A DNA stretch of 64,000 bases from Carposina sasakii (Eukaryota; Arthropoda; Insecta; Lepidoptera; Carposinidae), in assembly GCA_014607495.2 (NCBI GenBank), contig CP053160.1, positions 8,990,001-9,054,000 of the forward strand. Reading direction: 5' to 3'. Numbering within the stretch: position 1 is the first letter of the stretch; the number at the start of each line of letters is the position of its first letter. Positions 12,701 to 23,160 of this stretch are shown here, in pieces. Under the pieces are notes generated by a model. That model searched no databases. It saw only the letters and a list, made by a program, of their open reading frames with translations, and was not told the origin of the DNA. Position numbers and translations under genes: made by a program.

Positions 12701-15700
12701 AACGAGCTGTCTGTTGCCAACCAACCGCCGTCGCGAGAGCAATAGAACATTCTCAAAACCGTTTAACTCATATTTCGAGGCGTCTCTCTCCTCCTGGACT
12801 TCGTACTAGTGATACCGGTGGATAAGTGTGTGAATTTGTGGACTGAAATATCTTCTTGTGACCTGTGCCCACCGCCCTAACACCCCTGAGCGTCGCTCCC
12901 CTCCTGTGTGGTTCTATCGGTTGAAAGGTAAGTCGCTGGACCCAGTCCAATATCGTACAACTTCGTACAACCATACATAATTCACATGCACTCGTTCTTT
13001 ATATTAACTATGTGAATCATAAAAATATTACCGAAAGATGTAATTTCACGAGTGTATCTACGAGATAAGAATTGAAAAAATATCTGAATCCGGTTTGAGT
13101 CCTGATGTTTAGATGTAAATAAAAGAAGAAAGAAATATGGATTCAAACCTGCGACTGGTAGGCAGCAACACCAGTCCTGACATACCACTGTTTGGTACTG
13201 GAATCCCACTTCACGAAGTTCTGCCGGTCCACCACGTAAGCGTTGTAGAAGTATGAGCGGCAGAAGCGGGGACAATCGTGCTTAGGGGACGCATAGGTTG
13301 AATAGTGCCTGGTTGTTATAACAGTACATCTTCAGTGAATACTCGTGAATGAGTATACAAATTATACAAACATGCACCATACTAAACCGAGTGATCGTAA
13401 GGATTTGTATCGTGGGTATTTATTTTATTTTACAATTTTCGGAAGACCAACAGCGATACAAAAAGAGTAAAGTAGAAGAGCTAGAACCATCGAGCCAATA
13501 ACAGGTCTCCACAAATGGTGGGTACTAATCTACTATGGTATATAATTCTTTAAGTTTGGCCCTTAAGGTTTCTGAATCCAGGGTCTTTGACTGCTGGAGA
13601 TTATCTTTTTGCATAAAGGCATATTTATTATCGATCTAAAGAGGGTCCATACATAACATCTAGCAATTACTAATTTATCAAGTGGATGCCAAAAGTGCAA
13701 CTATCTCAACACTATTACTTATACTTAAATAGGATTTACCGTAAATAAGCAGTAATAAGGTTGGTGATAGCGGTGTGGTTGCTGCAGAGAGGCAGACTGC
13801 TTTTCATCCATGGTCCAGAACAACCGGCTATTTCACCCACCATGTCCCATATATGCTGCTCTGCACACTAGGGTAGCAGAATGTTGGATTAAAGTACAGC
13901 ATCTACGGCTGCTGGTTAAACATATGTCGATAGCAAATGCTTGAGCGTTTTGGAGAAGCAGCTATGCACATATTGCGTGCTAGATGCTTGGGTCATCATA
14001 AAATACCCGCCTGCCCTGCGTGGTGTCTATGGGCAAACCCCCCTTTGGCTTTGTCACGTACCCTGAGGTAGGCTCACGTCCAGATATGGACTGCAAATAG
14101 CTGAGGAATAATGAAAACCTCGTAAATAATTTTAACATAGAAGAATAGAACCTGGTTAGCACTATAGTCGACCAAGTATGTGCAGGGGTCTTTATCTCTG
14201 CTGATCTTCACGTATTGGTCCACCTTCAACTTCACGTCAATGGACTCTCCTATGTAGATATATAAATAGTCCACTAATCCCGCGTACACTTCTACTTCTG
14301 GAATAAATTAAGTAAGTGATAAACAAACTCATTAGATTTTTCGAATCGAATCGATATTTAGAAATGTTTCTTGGCTTGCAAGCACAAATTAAATTATCTA
14401 TATTTAATTAATTCCATGCCAGACAATGTTATAGTGCTAACACAATGTACCTATAATATCGTATGGCATCCACATTCGTCCCACCAACAGCAGTTAAGCT
14501 ACCACACCTTACTTGATAAACGGGCGAAAATAAAGGCTTCTTATTGGAGCAACCGTGTCAGTGAAGATGAACCTCTATCGATTTGATCGGGAATAATGTT
14601 ACTTTTGTCTAAGGTCTCAAGTAAATTTTAGTGACGCCATGGAAAGATTATTACTAGCAGTACAACACCTTTACTTTCTGTTACATGGATGAAGGGATTT
14701 CGTAGGTAAGTGTTAATACAGAAGCATCCCGCTATCAATTTCTAGCTTACCTGTGTAAGGTTCTCTAGAGTAGTGCACATAAACATGATACCCTGGCGGG
14801 TAGACGCTGGTGCTGGTGGCGACATCATCCTCATTGTGCTTGAGGGTGATGGAGTAGCCGGCAGACTTGATGGCGCGGTCAGTCGATACCAGTGGAGAGA
14901 CGGTATAGCATCTCCCGTTGACGAAACCCAGTGTTGGGACCAGCTCTACATCTAGGGATAGGTAGGTAGATTAATTTATATGCTGAAATTTTTGATCTCA
15001 ATCTCGTTTTATTATGAGATTATTGAGAAGGAACATACGGGGTTGATGAGTGTCTTTACACTTGATTTTGTGATTGTGAGAGCCGTGAGAAATTTTCAGC
15101 TTCATTTCGAAAAAGGTTTATCTATGAATCCAACCTGAAAAGGTGTCCTTTTTAAGAGTAGGCTCTGTAATCAGCAACCAGGCTACATTTATAACTTGAT
15201 AAGTATACTACATACATACATATAATCACGCCTTATCCCTTACGGGGTAGGCAGAGCACCAAGGGCCAATAGGACCACATGGTGCCACTTCTGACTAATT
15301 TTGAGGGTATAGTTGAGATGTACAAGTTCGTTTAGTAGTGACAGGTTGTCAGCCCATCGCCTACAAAACACCAAAACCCTCTTATCCCTCTACTGACTTG
15401 TACAGTATGCCCGGGAAAAGAAGCATCTGTAGTATTATACTTTTTTTTTTCGTCACAGAGCAGTATAGAAGACTACTAACTTTCCTTAAATCCATCCAAG
15501 CCATACTGGATGAAGATATCGGATTCGTTGTATGTAATATCCTCCCAAAGCTTGTCGAGGGGCACGGAGAAGTTGTACCAGCGCCACATGGAGGTAAACC
15601 GCGGATGGGCATACAGGTCATATTCCTAGAAGAAAGATGTGGTTGACCCTTTAATATCATTGTTTGCTTCAGGAGGCATTCAACAGTTCCATTCTCAATG

Positions 15701-17562
15701 TTACTGAGCAACTGAAAGGTCCAAGGAAAGCTTAAGATTGATATAAAAATACGCTAACTGTAGCTATATTTTCAGGATACAATACCTATAGCCACTCTTG
15801 ACTTGATATTTTAAAGCACTCAAATACCTAGTGCCAACAACTGTAGCATCCAGCAAAAGGGATAGGTACCATAAACTTTGAAAGCAGGTTTAGGTGACAT
15901 CTAGCATAATGAAAAATGTGCATCTAAAGTTCACAAATCCTCGTTTACCAATCCCCGTGAACCCACTATTAGCTAGAAATCAATAAAACTTACAAGCATT
16001 TTATTGTATTTGTAAGGAGGTTCTCTGCAAAAGGTCAGGCTAGGGTAGACGATAGTCTTGTTGAAATCGAAGTGTGTGTACGTTGTTATTGGTACATCAA
16101 TTAATTTCTGAATCGACACTGAAATCTGTAACGGACAGAAGGTATCATCAAACCAAATAACACCGCGAGACCCTGATTATAAGATGAAAACAAATTTATT
16201 AATAATTTTATGAAAACAATTTTGAAAATACTCTTTCGAAAATAGAATATGCACTAAAGCAAAACAAAAAACATAATTATTTTGTTTGTGCATAACTTCT
16301 AACTTTTCCATAGTTATATATGTCGCAGGCAATTTGTATGATTCGTCTTTATACAAACGGCGTCGTCCGTTTATAAACGCTCGCCAGGCATTTTGAATAG
16401 TATGAGAGAAAAAATTCCTTTTAGCACTTCGCCGGTCGCTGCAGGGACATGCTCGCTACGCTCACTCGACTCGTGCGTTGTTATTTTAACAGGTCTAACA
16501 TAACCTAACCTAATTAATTAAGCAGACCAATTGCTAGAAGTCAAATTGTCTCGCTCCAAAACCCATACTATTCAAAATGCCTAGTCGTTTTGTATAAAGA
16601 CGAATCATACAAATTGCCTGCGACATATACACTGTGTCTAATAAATACTTACCCTATATCTGCTACATCGTGTAACTACAGGATGTTTTTTCGTTGCCAC
16701 CCTTAACGAAGGGTACGTACTCTATACCTCAAATAAAGTAAGTTTATGCCAAAAAAAATGCTGGGAAACGATGTAATTTTTTTTTTATTACTTGATTGGG
16801 CGAAATTTATAGTGTCCAGGTTTATACTAGTTTTATCATAGACAGATATTAATTATATCTCGTGAAAAAATCTTGCTACCCGCGTCTATGTGCATTTATG
16901 CAGAAAAACTCAGTCTATTTACTCAACTTTGAACCCTAATATCTTGGGAATCAGATACTTCCCAGGTATGCTTCCATGGAGAAAAATGATCGTAATGATG
17001 AGATTCCGTAGTTTTCGGGAACGTTGACGACCAAAAATCATTCTGTATACAATCGTGCACTTTGATATTTTAAAATTATTGAACCAGGTTTACTATCATC
17101 AGAGGGGTTAGCACGATTACCACCTTCGAGATGTTCGTGCTCCTCCAGCACGCGTATGATGAATTTGGTGAGAGCGAGATGTCTCAATTTTAAACGTCAA
17201 ATCCACAGAGCTAAGTCATAACTAGACAAGGCAAGTGTACTTGGTGTGTAAAAAGGAATTGCAAACCACTTCTATCATTCCTATTTCACTCAGTCTTGGC
17301 TTGAGAACGAGTGTCTATTCTAATTCTTAAGTCTATTTTTACATGCAAAGTACATACACTTAGTTTATCTAGTTATTAATAGCTCTGTGAGTTTGACGTT
17401 TAAAAGTGAGACATCTCGCTCTCATCATACGCGTGCAGATATCTCACCTAGTAAGTACGTGACCCTATTTCTACAACATACCTGCTGTATAGCTAACCCG
17501 AGACACACCAGCACCACGCAACTCCTCACCATATTCCGTCCTTGTACCCATCGTAGGCATGT
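9574..17562 (-). CDS. DEG/ENaC sodium channel subunit, pickpocket-type (nine exons, N-terminus incomplete)
   Basis: Amiloride-sensitive-type cation channel subunit of the DEG/ENaC (pickpocket) family, a plasma-membrane protein with two membrane spans and a large extracellular loop. Exons, in coding order: 17562-17482, 16125-15994, 15625-15481, 14951-14751, 14297-14152, 13867-13740, 13308-13149, 11052-10957, 9777-9574. All junctions have AG/GT borders and compatible phases; they join into 430 residues. TM1 lies at about residues 11-30 (RSCVVLVCLGLAIQQIS). It is followed by the family's YPSLTFC segment, then GRCYTV at 132-137, a cysteine-bearing loop, and before TM2 the YDW...ELGGS box (350-362) with the GLS pore-filter triplet at 368-370. 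The C-tail is short and basic/Ser-rich. DEG/ENaC proteins usually have a cytoplasmic N-terminus with a His-Gly motif; no exon for it was found up to 20 kb, so the gene is either 5'-incomplete here or starts at the ATG at 17532. Which pickpocket member it is cannot be told from the sequence alone. Confidence 0.9.
10385..10750. mobile_element. Family D TIR element (366 bp)
   Basis: Ends CAGCATGTTTTTTCG and CCAAAAATCATCCTG, next to TA on the left. Internal hairpin CCCTTAACGAAGGG. Lies in the last intron of the channel gene. Confidence 0.85.
10957..11052 (-). CDS. Channel gene exon 8 (pre-TM2)
   Basis: 32 codons, acceptor TTCCACAG, donor GTAAGT, phase 0. Ends with YDWNIFIGELGGS, the characteristic Y-x-W-x-x-F-x-x-x-L/I-G-G box just before the pore. 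Confidence 0.93.
11122..11322 (+). mobile_element. Family B SINE-like element
   Basis: Starts GGCCGCGTGGTGCCGGCAG, ends (ATG)n, with a short AATCAC duplication at 11115-11120 and 11323-11328. Sits about 70 bp upstream of channel exon 8. Confidence 0.85.
11490..12674. mobile_element. Long foldback (inverted-repeat) element, about 1.2 kb
   Basis: Outer arms 11490-11768 and 12366-12674 are inverted copies; a second pair (about 11968-12079 and 12252-12365) lies inside them. The palindromic 13-mer GGAACGAAGTTCC or its variant marks four points: 11490, 12029, 12286 and 12662. A 200-bp stretch (11769-11967) is present only in the left arm. The translated ORFs on both strands are the same arm read twice and are not genes. 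Confidence 0.85.
13149..13308 (-). CDS. Channel gene exon 7
   Basis: 160 nt, acceptor AACCAG, donor GTTTGA. Contains the CPRFC cysteine pair followed by a tyrosine-rich strand, as expected for the last cysteine knot of the extracellular domain. An alternative acceptor at 13283-13281 would shorten it by 28 nt and fit only if exon 6 were skipped. Confidence 0.85.
13740..13867 (-). CDS. Channel gene exon 6 (cysteine loop; easily missed)
   Basis: 128 nt between acceptor CTACCCTAG and donor GTAAAT. It starts in phase 0 and leaves two bases (CG) that pair with the single G of the next exon to give Arg. Codes CAEQ..., then CSGPW and LPLCSN, which fit the family pattern Y-S-x-x-x-C ... C-x-x-P-W ... 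C. No long ORF marks it; it is supported by phase, by splice sites and by the cysteine spacing. Confidence 0.75.
13988..14105 (+). repeat. Family B fragment
   Basis: Matches the 3' half of B (ACCCGCCTGCCC, CTATGGGCAAAC, GGACTGCAA). It lies between channel exons 5 and 6, ending about 50 bp from exon 5. Confidence 0.75.
14152..14297 (-). CDS. Channel gene exon 5
   Basis: 146 nt, starts with two bases completing a Glu codon, ends in phase 0 at AACCAG|GTTCTA. Encodes the beta-strand-rich loop and the DPCTYLVDYS segment that precedes the cysteine-rich region. Confidence 0.88.
14751..14951 (-). CDS. Channel gene exon 4 (GRCYTV motif)
   Basis: 201 nt, acceptor TATCCCTAG, donor GTAAGC. Contains GFVNGRCYTV, the family's G-x-C-Y-T signature, and the segment GYHVYVHYSREP that corresponds to the conserved G-F/Y-x-V-x-I/V-H block. 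Confidence 0.92.
15216..15472 (-). mobile_element. Family C SINE-like element beside a splice donor
   Basis: Full-length C copy in minus orientation, 5' end TCTTCTATACTGCTCTG at 15472, tail (TATG)n at 15216. Its 5' end is 8 bp from the donor of channel exon 3. Confidence 0.88.
15481..15625 (-). CDS. Channel gene exon 3
   Basis: 145 nt, starts in phase 0 after TTCTTCTAG and ends with one base before GTTAGT. Extracellular domain with an N-glycosylation sequon (NFS). A C-family repeat begins only 8 bp inside the downstream intron. Confidence 0.88.
15994..16125 (-). CDS. Channel gene exon 2 (start of extracellular domain)
   Basis: 44 codons, phase 0 at both ends; acceptor GTTACAG, donor GTAAGT. 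Carries the post-TM1 block YPSLTFCREPPY, typical of DEG/ENaC proteins (the family pattern is YP-x-V/L-T-x-C). Confidence 0.9.
16321..16625. mobile_element. TIR miniature element, 305 bp
   Basis: Left TGTCGCAGGCAATTTGTATG and right CATACAAATTGCCTGCGACA are inverted copies; the match runs about 45 bp. Flanked by TATA on both sides. In the first intron of the channel gene. Confidence 0.85.
16679..17045. mobile_element. Family D TIR element (367 bp)
   Basis: Ends CAGGATGTTTTTTCG and CCAAAAATCATTCTG, flanked by TA on both sides. Confidence 0.88.
17148..17436. mobile_element. Inverted-repeat miniature element, about 290 bp
   Basis: Arms 17148-17213 and 17380-17436 are inverted copies sharing GCACGCGTATGATGA, GAGCGAGATGTCTCA and CACAGAGCTA. 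It ends 46 bp from channel exon 1. Confidence 0.82.
17482..17562 (-). CDS. Channel gene exon 1 (TM1)
   Basis: Encodes 27 residues including most of TM1. The donor is CAG|GTATGT at 17482/17481, phase 0. The 5' limit is uncertain: an acceptor AAAGCAG lies just before 17562, while an in-frame ATG at 17532-17530 could be a start and would give the exon a signal-peptide look. The reading frame stays open to about 17610. Confidence 0.65.
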
Positions 17563-17647
17563 CTGCTTTAGGACTATCAGTTGAGGAACTGATTGTTCTA
17601 TCTAAAAATATCATTGATTCTCTTACACACAGATTAATAAGAAAGAT

Positions 17648-17905
17648 CATCATCATCAGCCTATTGCAGTCCACTGCTGGACGTAGGCCTCCCCCAAGGT
17701 ACGCCACAAGACTGCCATGGGGGGTATTTTCCCATAGTCACCACGCCGGGCAGGCGGGTTGGTGACCGCAGTTTATATTTTGGACTATGTTGTCAACACG
17801 GGAGGCGCTGCTGCCCACCTCCCGGAAACCCTTAATCGCCTCGTACGATACCCACGGGCAGACATGGGGTGGTACGAATTCTACTCTGCCGGCACCACGC
17901 GGCGG
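17648..17905 (-). mobile_element. Family B SINE-like element with 15-bp target duplication
   Basis: Minus orientation, (CAT)n at left and CCGCCGCGTGG-type start at right. Flanked by ATTAATAAGAAAGAT (17633-17647) and ATTATTAAGAAAGAT (17906-17920), one mismatch. Confidence 0.92.
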
Positions 17906-18090
17906 ATTATTAAGAAAGATAATTATCCGATATTCACATCCATGTTTTATCCTACTAATATTGTTAAACGCTAAAATGTTGCTCTTTTACGCAAAATGAA
18001 TGGATTTTCATAAAACTTCACAATAATATAGCTTACATATACGAATAATATGTGTTATTCACAGGCTACAATTTATCCCGGAATAATATT

Positions 18091-18318
18091 TACATACATA
18101 CATATAATCACGCCTTTATCCCTTACGGGATAGGCAGAGCGCTAAGGGCCGATAGAACCACATGGTGCCACTTCTGACCAATTTTTAGGGTATAGTTGAG
18201 ATGTACAAGTTCAGTTAGTAGTGACGGGTGGTCAACCCATCGCCTACAAAACATCAAGACCCTCTTGTCCCTCTACTGGCTTGTATAGTATGCCCGGGAA
18301 GAGAAGCAGCTGTAGTAT
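18091..18318 (-). mobile_element. Family C SINE-like element, 5' part lost
   Basis: Tail at left, body to AGCAGCTGTAGTATAATA; the head is missing and the sequence passes straight into a family A end at 18319. Confidence 0.8.
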
Positions 18319-18393
18319 AATATTTTATCCCGGATAATTTCGACGTTTTGTTTTTTCTGCAGTCCACGCAGACAGAGTCACGGGCGTCCACTA
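18319..18393 (-). repeat. Family A repeat, 5' end only
   Basis: TTTTATCCCGGATAATTTCG to GGGCGTCCACTAG. Confidence 0.8.
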
Positions 18394-20209
18394 GTACCTA
18401 CTTACTTAATATTTTTATATGTATATTACTTAGGTATTTTTACTTTACAAATAACATATATGCATACCTTCATTGTTTTATCACCCATTTTATAGAATTG
18501 TTAGATTTTATTTAGTACATACGATGTTCATCACTACATGGTGTGTCACCACTTCAAAGTACACTTGAATAATATGTCATGTTTTTCTATAATATATACG
18601 AGTAGGTATACTCGTAGTAGACAGATATATCGCATAGTATGTGGCCCTCACAAAAAAAGTAGAGTTCCGTGGTTAAATCTCAATTTTTTAATCCGCTATT
18701 TTACTAAACAGCCGCCCATGGAATAAAGAGCGCAATATGAATTATCCGCCAACGTTAGGGTGGCCGGTGGCCTGTTGAATTTCGATGTGATAGTTGAATC
18801 AAAAGTTGTTACAATGGTCCTGACGTTGGCAAGAATCCCTGTCTCTCGGGGTAAAAATCCCATGTAAAAATTGTTTTAATGAAATAAATTACATTTCACG
18901 CTATTTAGTAGAACACACTATATAACATTACTATCACATTATGACACCCTTTTATAATGTGCTGGCCTATTAGTAAGCATACGGGACCTTTAATTAATCG
19001 ATGTATCACACTTGTAAAGTATTTTTTAATATAATACATTTATATCACTAATAATTTATAGCGTTCATAAAATATTATACTGGGTACTTCACGATAAATT
19101 GTAGGTATAGCTATAGATGGACAATATGTACTAGATAAGTATTAATTTAGTCATTATTATTTTTTCAGGGAATTTATTCACAACATCGTAATCTAAATCT
19201 AATTATATAATATTTACAGATAACTAGAAATTAATGACAATGTATTTACTTATTTATCTACTATTTTAAGTTATTAAATCATTGTACAGTCTTGAAATAA
19301 AAATAATAAAAAGGTGTATGTTATGTAAAATGTGTTTAGTAAAATTCTATGAAAATATCTAGTAGATACTGATGAATTAGCAAATAAATATTTTACAGTC
19401 TCCAATACTGTGCTCTAATTCTTTAAAGTATTTTACCAGCTTAATATACCCTTTCGGTTACGTTCTGTTCATACCAACCATAGGTATGTGAAAATGTTAC
19501 ATTTAAAAGCAATTTGTCGGTATTGGATAAATGTAGAGACCCGCTGTTTTAAATGTTACCTAAATGTAGATAGCATTCGACATTATTAAGTCTTTTTTTT
19601 TCAATACTGTACAGATTCTCACTCGGAACTTCGGAGATATTCCTAAAAATGGCGCACATTTGACAAAAACTCAGCATATAACGTTTGTCACTGTCAAAAT
19701 AATTAGCAATTACCACTTGCAACTTAATTTTTTTTTTTAAATAAGGTACTGAAAATTATACCTAATTTGAACACTCAGAATAATTTATATAAACTTTATT
19801 TCAAATGATTCTTCGTAAATTGTGGCCTGTATGGCATAACATATACGTAACGTACGTAGATACGTCACATACATATGTACCTAACATGTTGCATGGTTGA
19901 GTCCGGTACATGAAATGATTCTATTTTCCAGACACATCATGAAATTTTTAACATAAACTTCGATGTTTCATGAATATTATTTAAATCGACAAATAGACTA
20001 TCCCTTCACAGGATTCTTCAGGAACAACTCAACTCATCTTATGTATTCCTTATAACATTATATTGGCAATAGGCATATATTAAACCATTTTGATCACAAT
20101 ATATTTTAATGCTATGGTAAATCTTGAAGCGGAAAATTAGTTTGTTATATTAACTAAAATCTAATAAATAAGGTACACAGCCAGCATTAAAAAATGGCTA
20201 ACATTAAAC
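18394..20209. other. No gene seen
   Basis: AT-rich, no ORF with coding character, no tRNA. The N-terminal exon of the channel gene was searched for here without success. Contains the 3' flank of the yellow-family gene. Confidence 0.5.
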
Positions 20210-21312
20210 TTAAAACCTATCGACTAAAGCAACAATCAAACTTATAAATACAATCGCGAAAACGGGAATAAGATTACCACTGGAATTCGGTTTAAAAGCG
20301 GATTTCACTTTGTCGTTAATTTTCTTAACGTTATTTAAGAACTTGTCGAGAATGTCCGATCGGGCGGTAGTGTCGCAGGCGGTGTGGCTAATCGCATCTT
20401 TCACGGGAGCAGAAAACACTCTAAAATTAACTTCGTTACTATCCAAGGTCTTGTACATCCATATAGGTAGTTTATTGGAGATGATCCACAAGTTGTGATT
20501 GTAATCAACCTTTATGTCGGTGGGATACACCATCGTCGTTTCGTTCATGTATATTCTTCCTTGATTCTTCATGTTGTATTCTTTGTTCGAGGTTCTCCAA
20601 CAGGCTACAGCATTCAAATTTACCAGTGAGTAAAATAAGACACCAGTGTCAGGGTCCAGGAATGATACACTGGATTGTGCGTTTGGTCCTCTGTTGCCGA
20701 GAAGTTTGAATGCATTGAAATTGCTTTCAGCTACTGACGTATTTCTTAAATACTCAGTAGAAACTGAGAACTCGTTGTAGCTCGACATTGGATGGAAGTA
20801 GAGAGTACTAAAGTTATCAGGATTAGGGTCAGATATTGCGACTCCAAAAATAGCATCAGTCCAGCTAAAGTTCAGACCTTTAACGTTGTAGTCACAGGCC
20901 AGAGGATCAATATTGAAGAAGTGGTGAGTAATTCTCCAAGACTCCTTCTTCTCCCAGGAGTAGACAACTATACCAGCTTTACCAACATCCACAGCATATG
21001 CATAAGTCTTCTCACAATCTGCATCTTCAACAACGATATTAGCAAATCCAGAATCTTGTTTAACTTGGTCATCTGGTATAACATATTTCCTGAGAAGGTT
21101 ATCAGTTTTGAGGTCATAAATTATTATGGCTGGTTTGGATTTAGTCATATTTTCTTCTAAGCTGCCAACCTTGCCACTGTCCAGGACCCAAAGGCGGTCA
21201 CATCTGTCAGCGCGGACTCTAAATGGTGACACAATTTCAGGACCTCCGCCGCTGAAGGAATGAGCTGCCCAACTCGGATATGGTATGAGTTTTGGTGATG
21301 TTGTGGAGTTGT
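20210..21312 (-). CDS. Yellow-family gene, exon 2 (coding, to stop)
   Basis: Acceptor TTTATTTCAG before 21312. The frame runs through about 27 residues upstream of the first Met-like codon (which is really GTG) to a TAA at 20212-20210. Carries the bulk of the MRJP domain and the hydrophobic tail. Confidence 0.93.
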
Positions 21313-21884
21313 CTGAAATAAAATAAAAATAAGAAATTGATCATTTCTGGTATATTATATTTGAAGTAAAAAAATAAAACATTAATCCTATCGTGTTGAT
21401 CCTTCGAACAAAACTATCTATTCAAAAACTTCGAATATTGATAATGGCTCACGACTTAGTTAGAAGTTAGATTATGTAGATATTTAAAGGACTGTAATGA
21501 TCATACAATCTTGAAAAACATTATATTGATTTAGATTTTGGTTATGACTATCTCCATAGCTATTACCAAATATCTTCTGTTACACCTCATACTACAACGT
21601 AAGAAATCGATGAAAATACCTTTTAAATTAATATAATTCAAACTGGACGGTACTCCAAACTTCCATCTAGGTACAGTGATGAACAGTCTATCTTCATAAA
21701 CTTCGAGGCCCATTGGGATATTATTTTGAGGAATGAAGGTCTTCGAGTCGATGGCCTGCTGCCTCACTTCAGGGCTTTGGAACTGGAAGTCCAGCTCCTT
21801 CCACTCGTACTTTATGTGCAATTGATCCATGCAGGTGCTGATGTAGACCAGCTGCAGGATGATAAGGGTTTTAAAGGCCCCCAT
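20210..21884 (-). CDS. Yellow / major royal jelly protein family member
   Basis: Secreted member of the insect yellow/MRJP family, six-bladed propeller proteins linked to cuticle pigmentation and behaviour; some act as dopachrome-conversion enzymes, others have no known activity. Two exons: 21884-21620 and 21312-20210, joined through a split Asp codon (G|AC), 455 residues in all, within the family range. The start MGAFKTLIILQLV is a signal peptide. Family landmarks: FITVPRWKFGVPSSLNY, CDRLWVLDSG, YAYAVDVGKAGIVVYSW, YPTDIKVDYNHNLWIISN. The last 20 residues are hydrophobic (PVFAIVFISLIVALV), suggesting a membrane or GPI-type anchor, unlike soluble yellow. An AG at 21896-21894 nine bases before the ATG suggests a 5' untranslated exon upstream. 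The subfamily (yellow-b, -c, -d and so on) was not assigned. Confidence 0.93.
21620..21884 (-). CDS. Yellow-family gene, exon 1 (coding)
   Basis: Signal peptide plus the first propeller strands, 88 codons and one base. Donor AAAAG|GTATTT. The transcript probably begins in an upstream exon, because TTTCAG sits right before position 21893. Confidence 0.92.
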
Positions 21885-22602
21885 GCTGATTAACTGAAAT
21901 GGATATAGGACATTGATTAATAAATCGATTAATTAAGTAATAGTAGACTGAAACATACTAAATGCATCCCACCTATCCTTCTAGCTCAATTTTTTTCCAT
22001 TTCTTAAATAGCTGTGTAAGAAAATCCTATATGACTGATTTTGGTATTAAACATGATAAGTAAATAAACCCAAACTTAAATATTTTAAAATAAACAAAAT
22101 ATCAAAATTTCGTCTAACTACCTTATGATTATTTATGAAATATTGGTCATATAAAATCGGAAGTAAGTACCACATTTCTCGAATACCCGCAAGGCACGGT
22201 AGATAACAACCGTCATAATTAACGGAAGTAATGAAGGTCAGTCGTAAGTTCGAGTCCCGTCAAGAGCAAGGCCTTACATTCACCTGTCATGAAACTATAA
22301 CCTACTATGATTTTGGTCAGTTTAAAAATGAGTGATATTTTATTATAAGTACTCGTAAATATGATCGCCGTCAGACGAAATAGTAATAAAATTTTTATCG
22401 TGTTATGTAAAAAGAATTGCCATTGTATATGCATCTCTTCTTTTATCATGCAAGTTATTTTTTTATGTGCAATAAATAAAGAATTTAAACATTTCCTTAA
22501 TTTGACAGATGTTCCATATACTTTGCTGTCAAATGTAATTTTTAACCAATGTCTAAGTTAGACGTGGTTTTGAAAAAACACCCAAAATTATGTATAGTAT
22601 TC

Positions 22603-22858
22603 TTCTATGCTGCTCTGGGAGTGAAAAAAAAAGTATAATACGACAGCTGCTTCTCTTCCCGGGCATACTACACAAGTCAGTAGAGGGACAAGAGGGTCTT
22701 GGTGTTTTGTAGGCGATGGGCTGACCACCTGTCACTACTAACCGAACTTTTACATCTCAAATACCCTCAAAATTAGTCAGAAGTGGCACCATGTGGTTCT
22801 ATCGACCCTTGGTGCTCTGCCTACCCCGTAAGGGATAAAGGCGTGATTATATGATTAT
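22603..22858 (+). mobile_element. Family C SINE-like element, full length
   Basis: Starts CTTCTATGCTGCTCTGGGAG after an AT-rich flank and ends TAAAGGCGTGATTATATG. Confidence 0.88.
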
Positions 22859-23056
22859 ATGTATATCACTAGTGTTAGAATTAATTGGAATCACAGTCGC
22901 CGTAAGAAGTATATCTACTTACTTAATTATTTACTCACAATGAAAAACGAGTAGGTACATATGAGATTTGGCTAGTGTATAGCTATCGAGATGAAGAATA
23001 ACGTTGCCAATATGTAATTTAGAAAAGAGATGGTAAAATTCGTCATCCGAGTAATT

Positions 23057-23160
23057 GATGGTGGATTAGTGGTTATAGCGGCTGGCACGGTTTGCAGCGG
23101 TCGTGGGTTCGATTCCCACTCGAGTGAAGAATTTTTTCAATTTTCTTTATTAATAATTTT
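23057..23160 (+). repeat. Family H short tRNA-derived SINE
   Basis: tRNA-like head with A-box-like TGGATTAGTGGTTATAGCGG and B box GGGTTCGATTCCC, then a shared tail GAAGAATTTTTTCAATTTT...TTAATAATTTTATA. Same family as 31745-31863 and 45409-45524. A degraded anticodon arm argues against a working tRNA. Confidence 0.8.

Noticed and set aside
11471..12825. ORFs on both strands sharing the same protein-like sequence (RERRDERTK...)
   Set aside because: They are the two arms of one inverted repeat read in opposite directions; not a gene family.
13149..13280. Shorter form of channel exon 7 with acceptor at 13281-13283
   Set aside because: Fits phase only if exon 6 is skipped, which would remove required cysteines; the 13308 acceptor fits exon 6 exactly.
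20792..21160. 122-codon plus frame
   Set aside because: Antisense shadow of the yellow-family exon.
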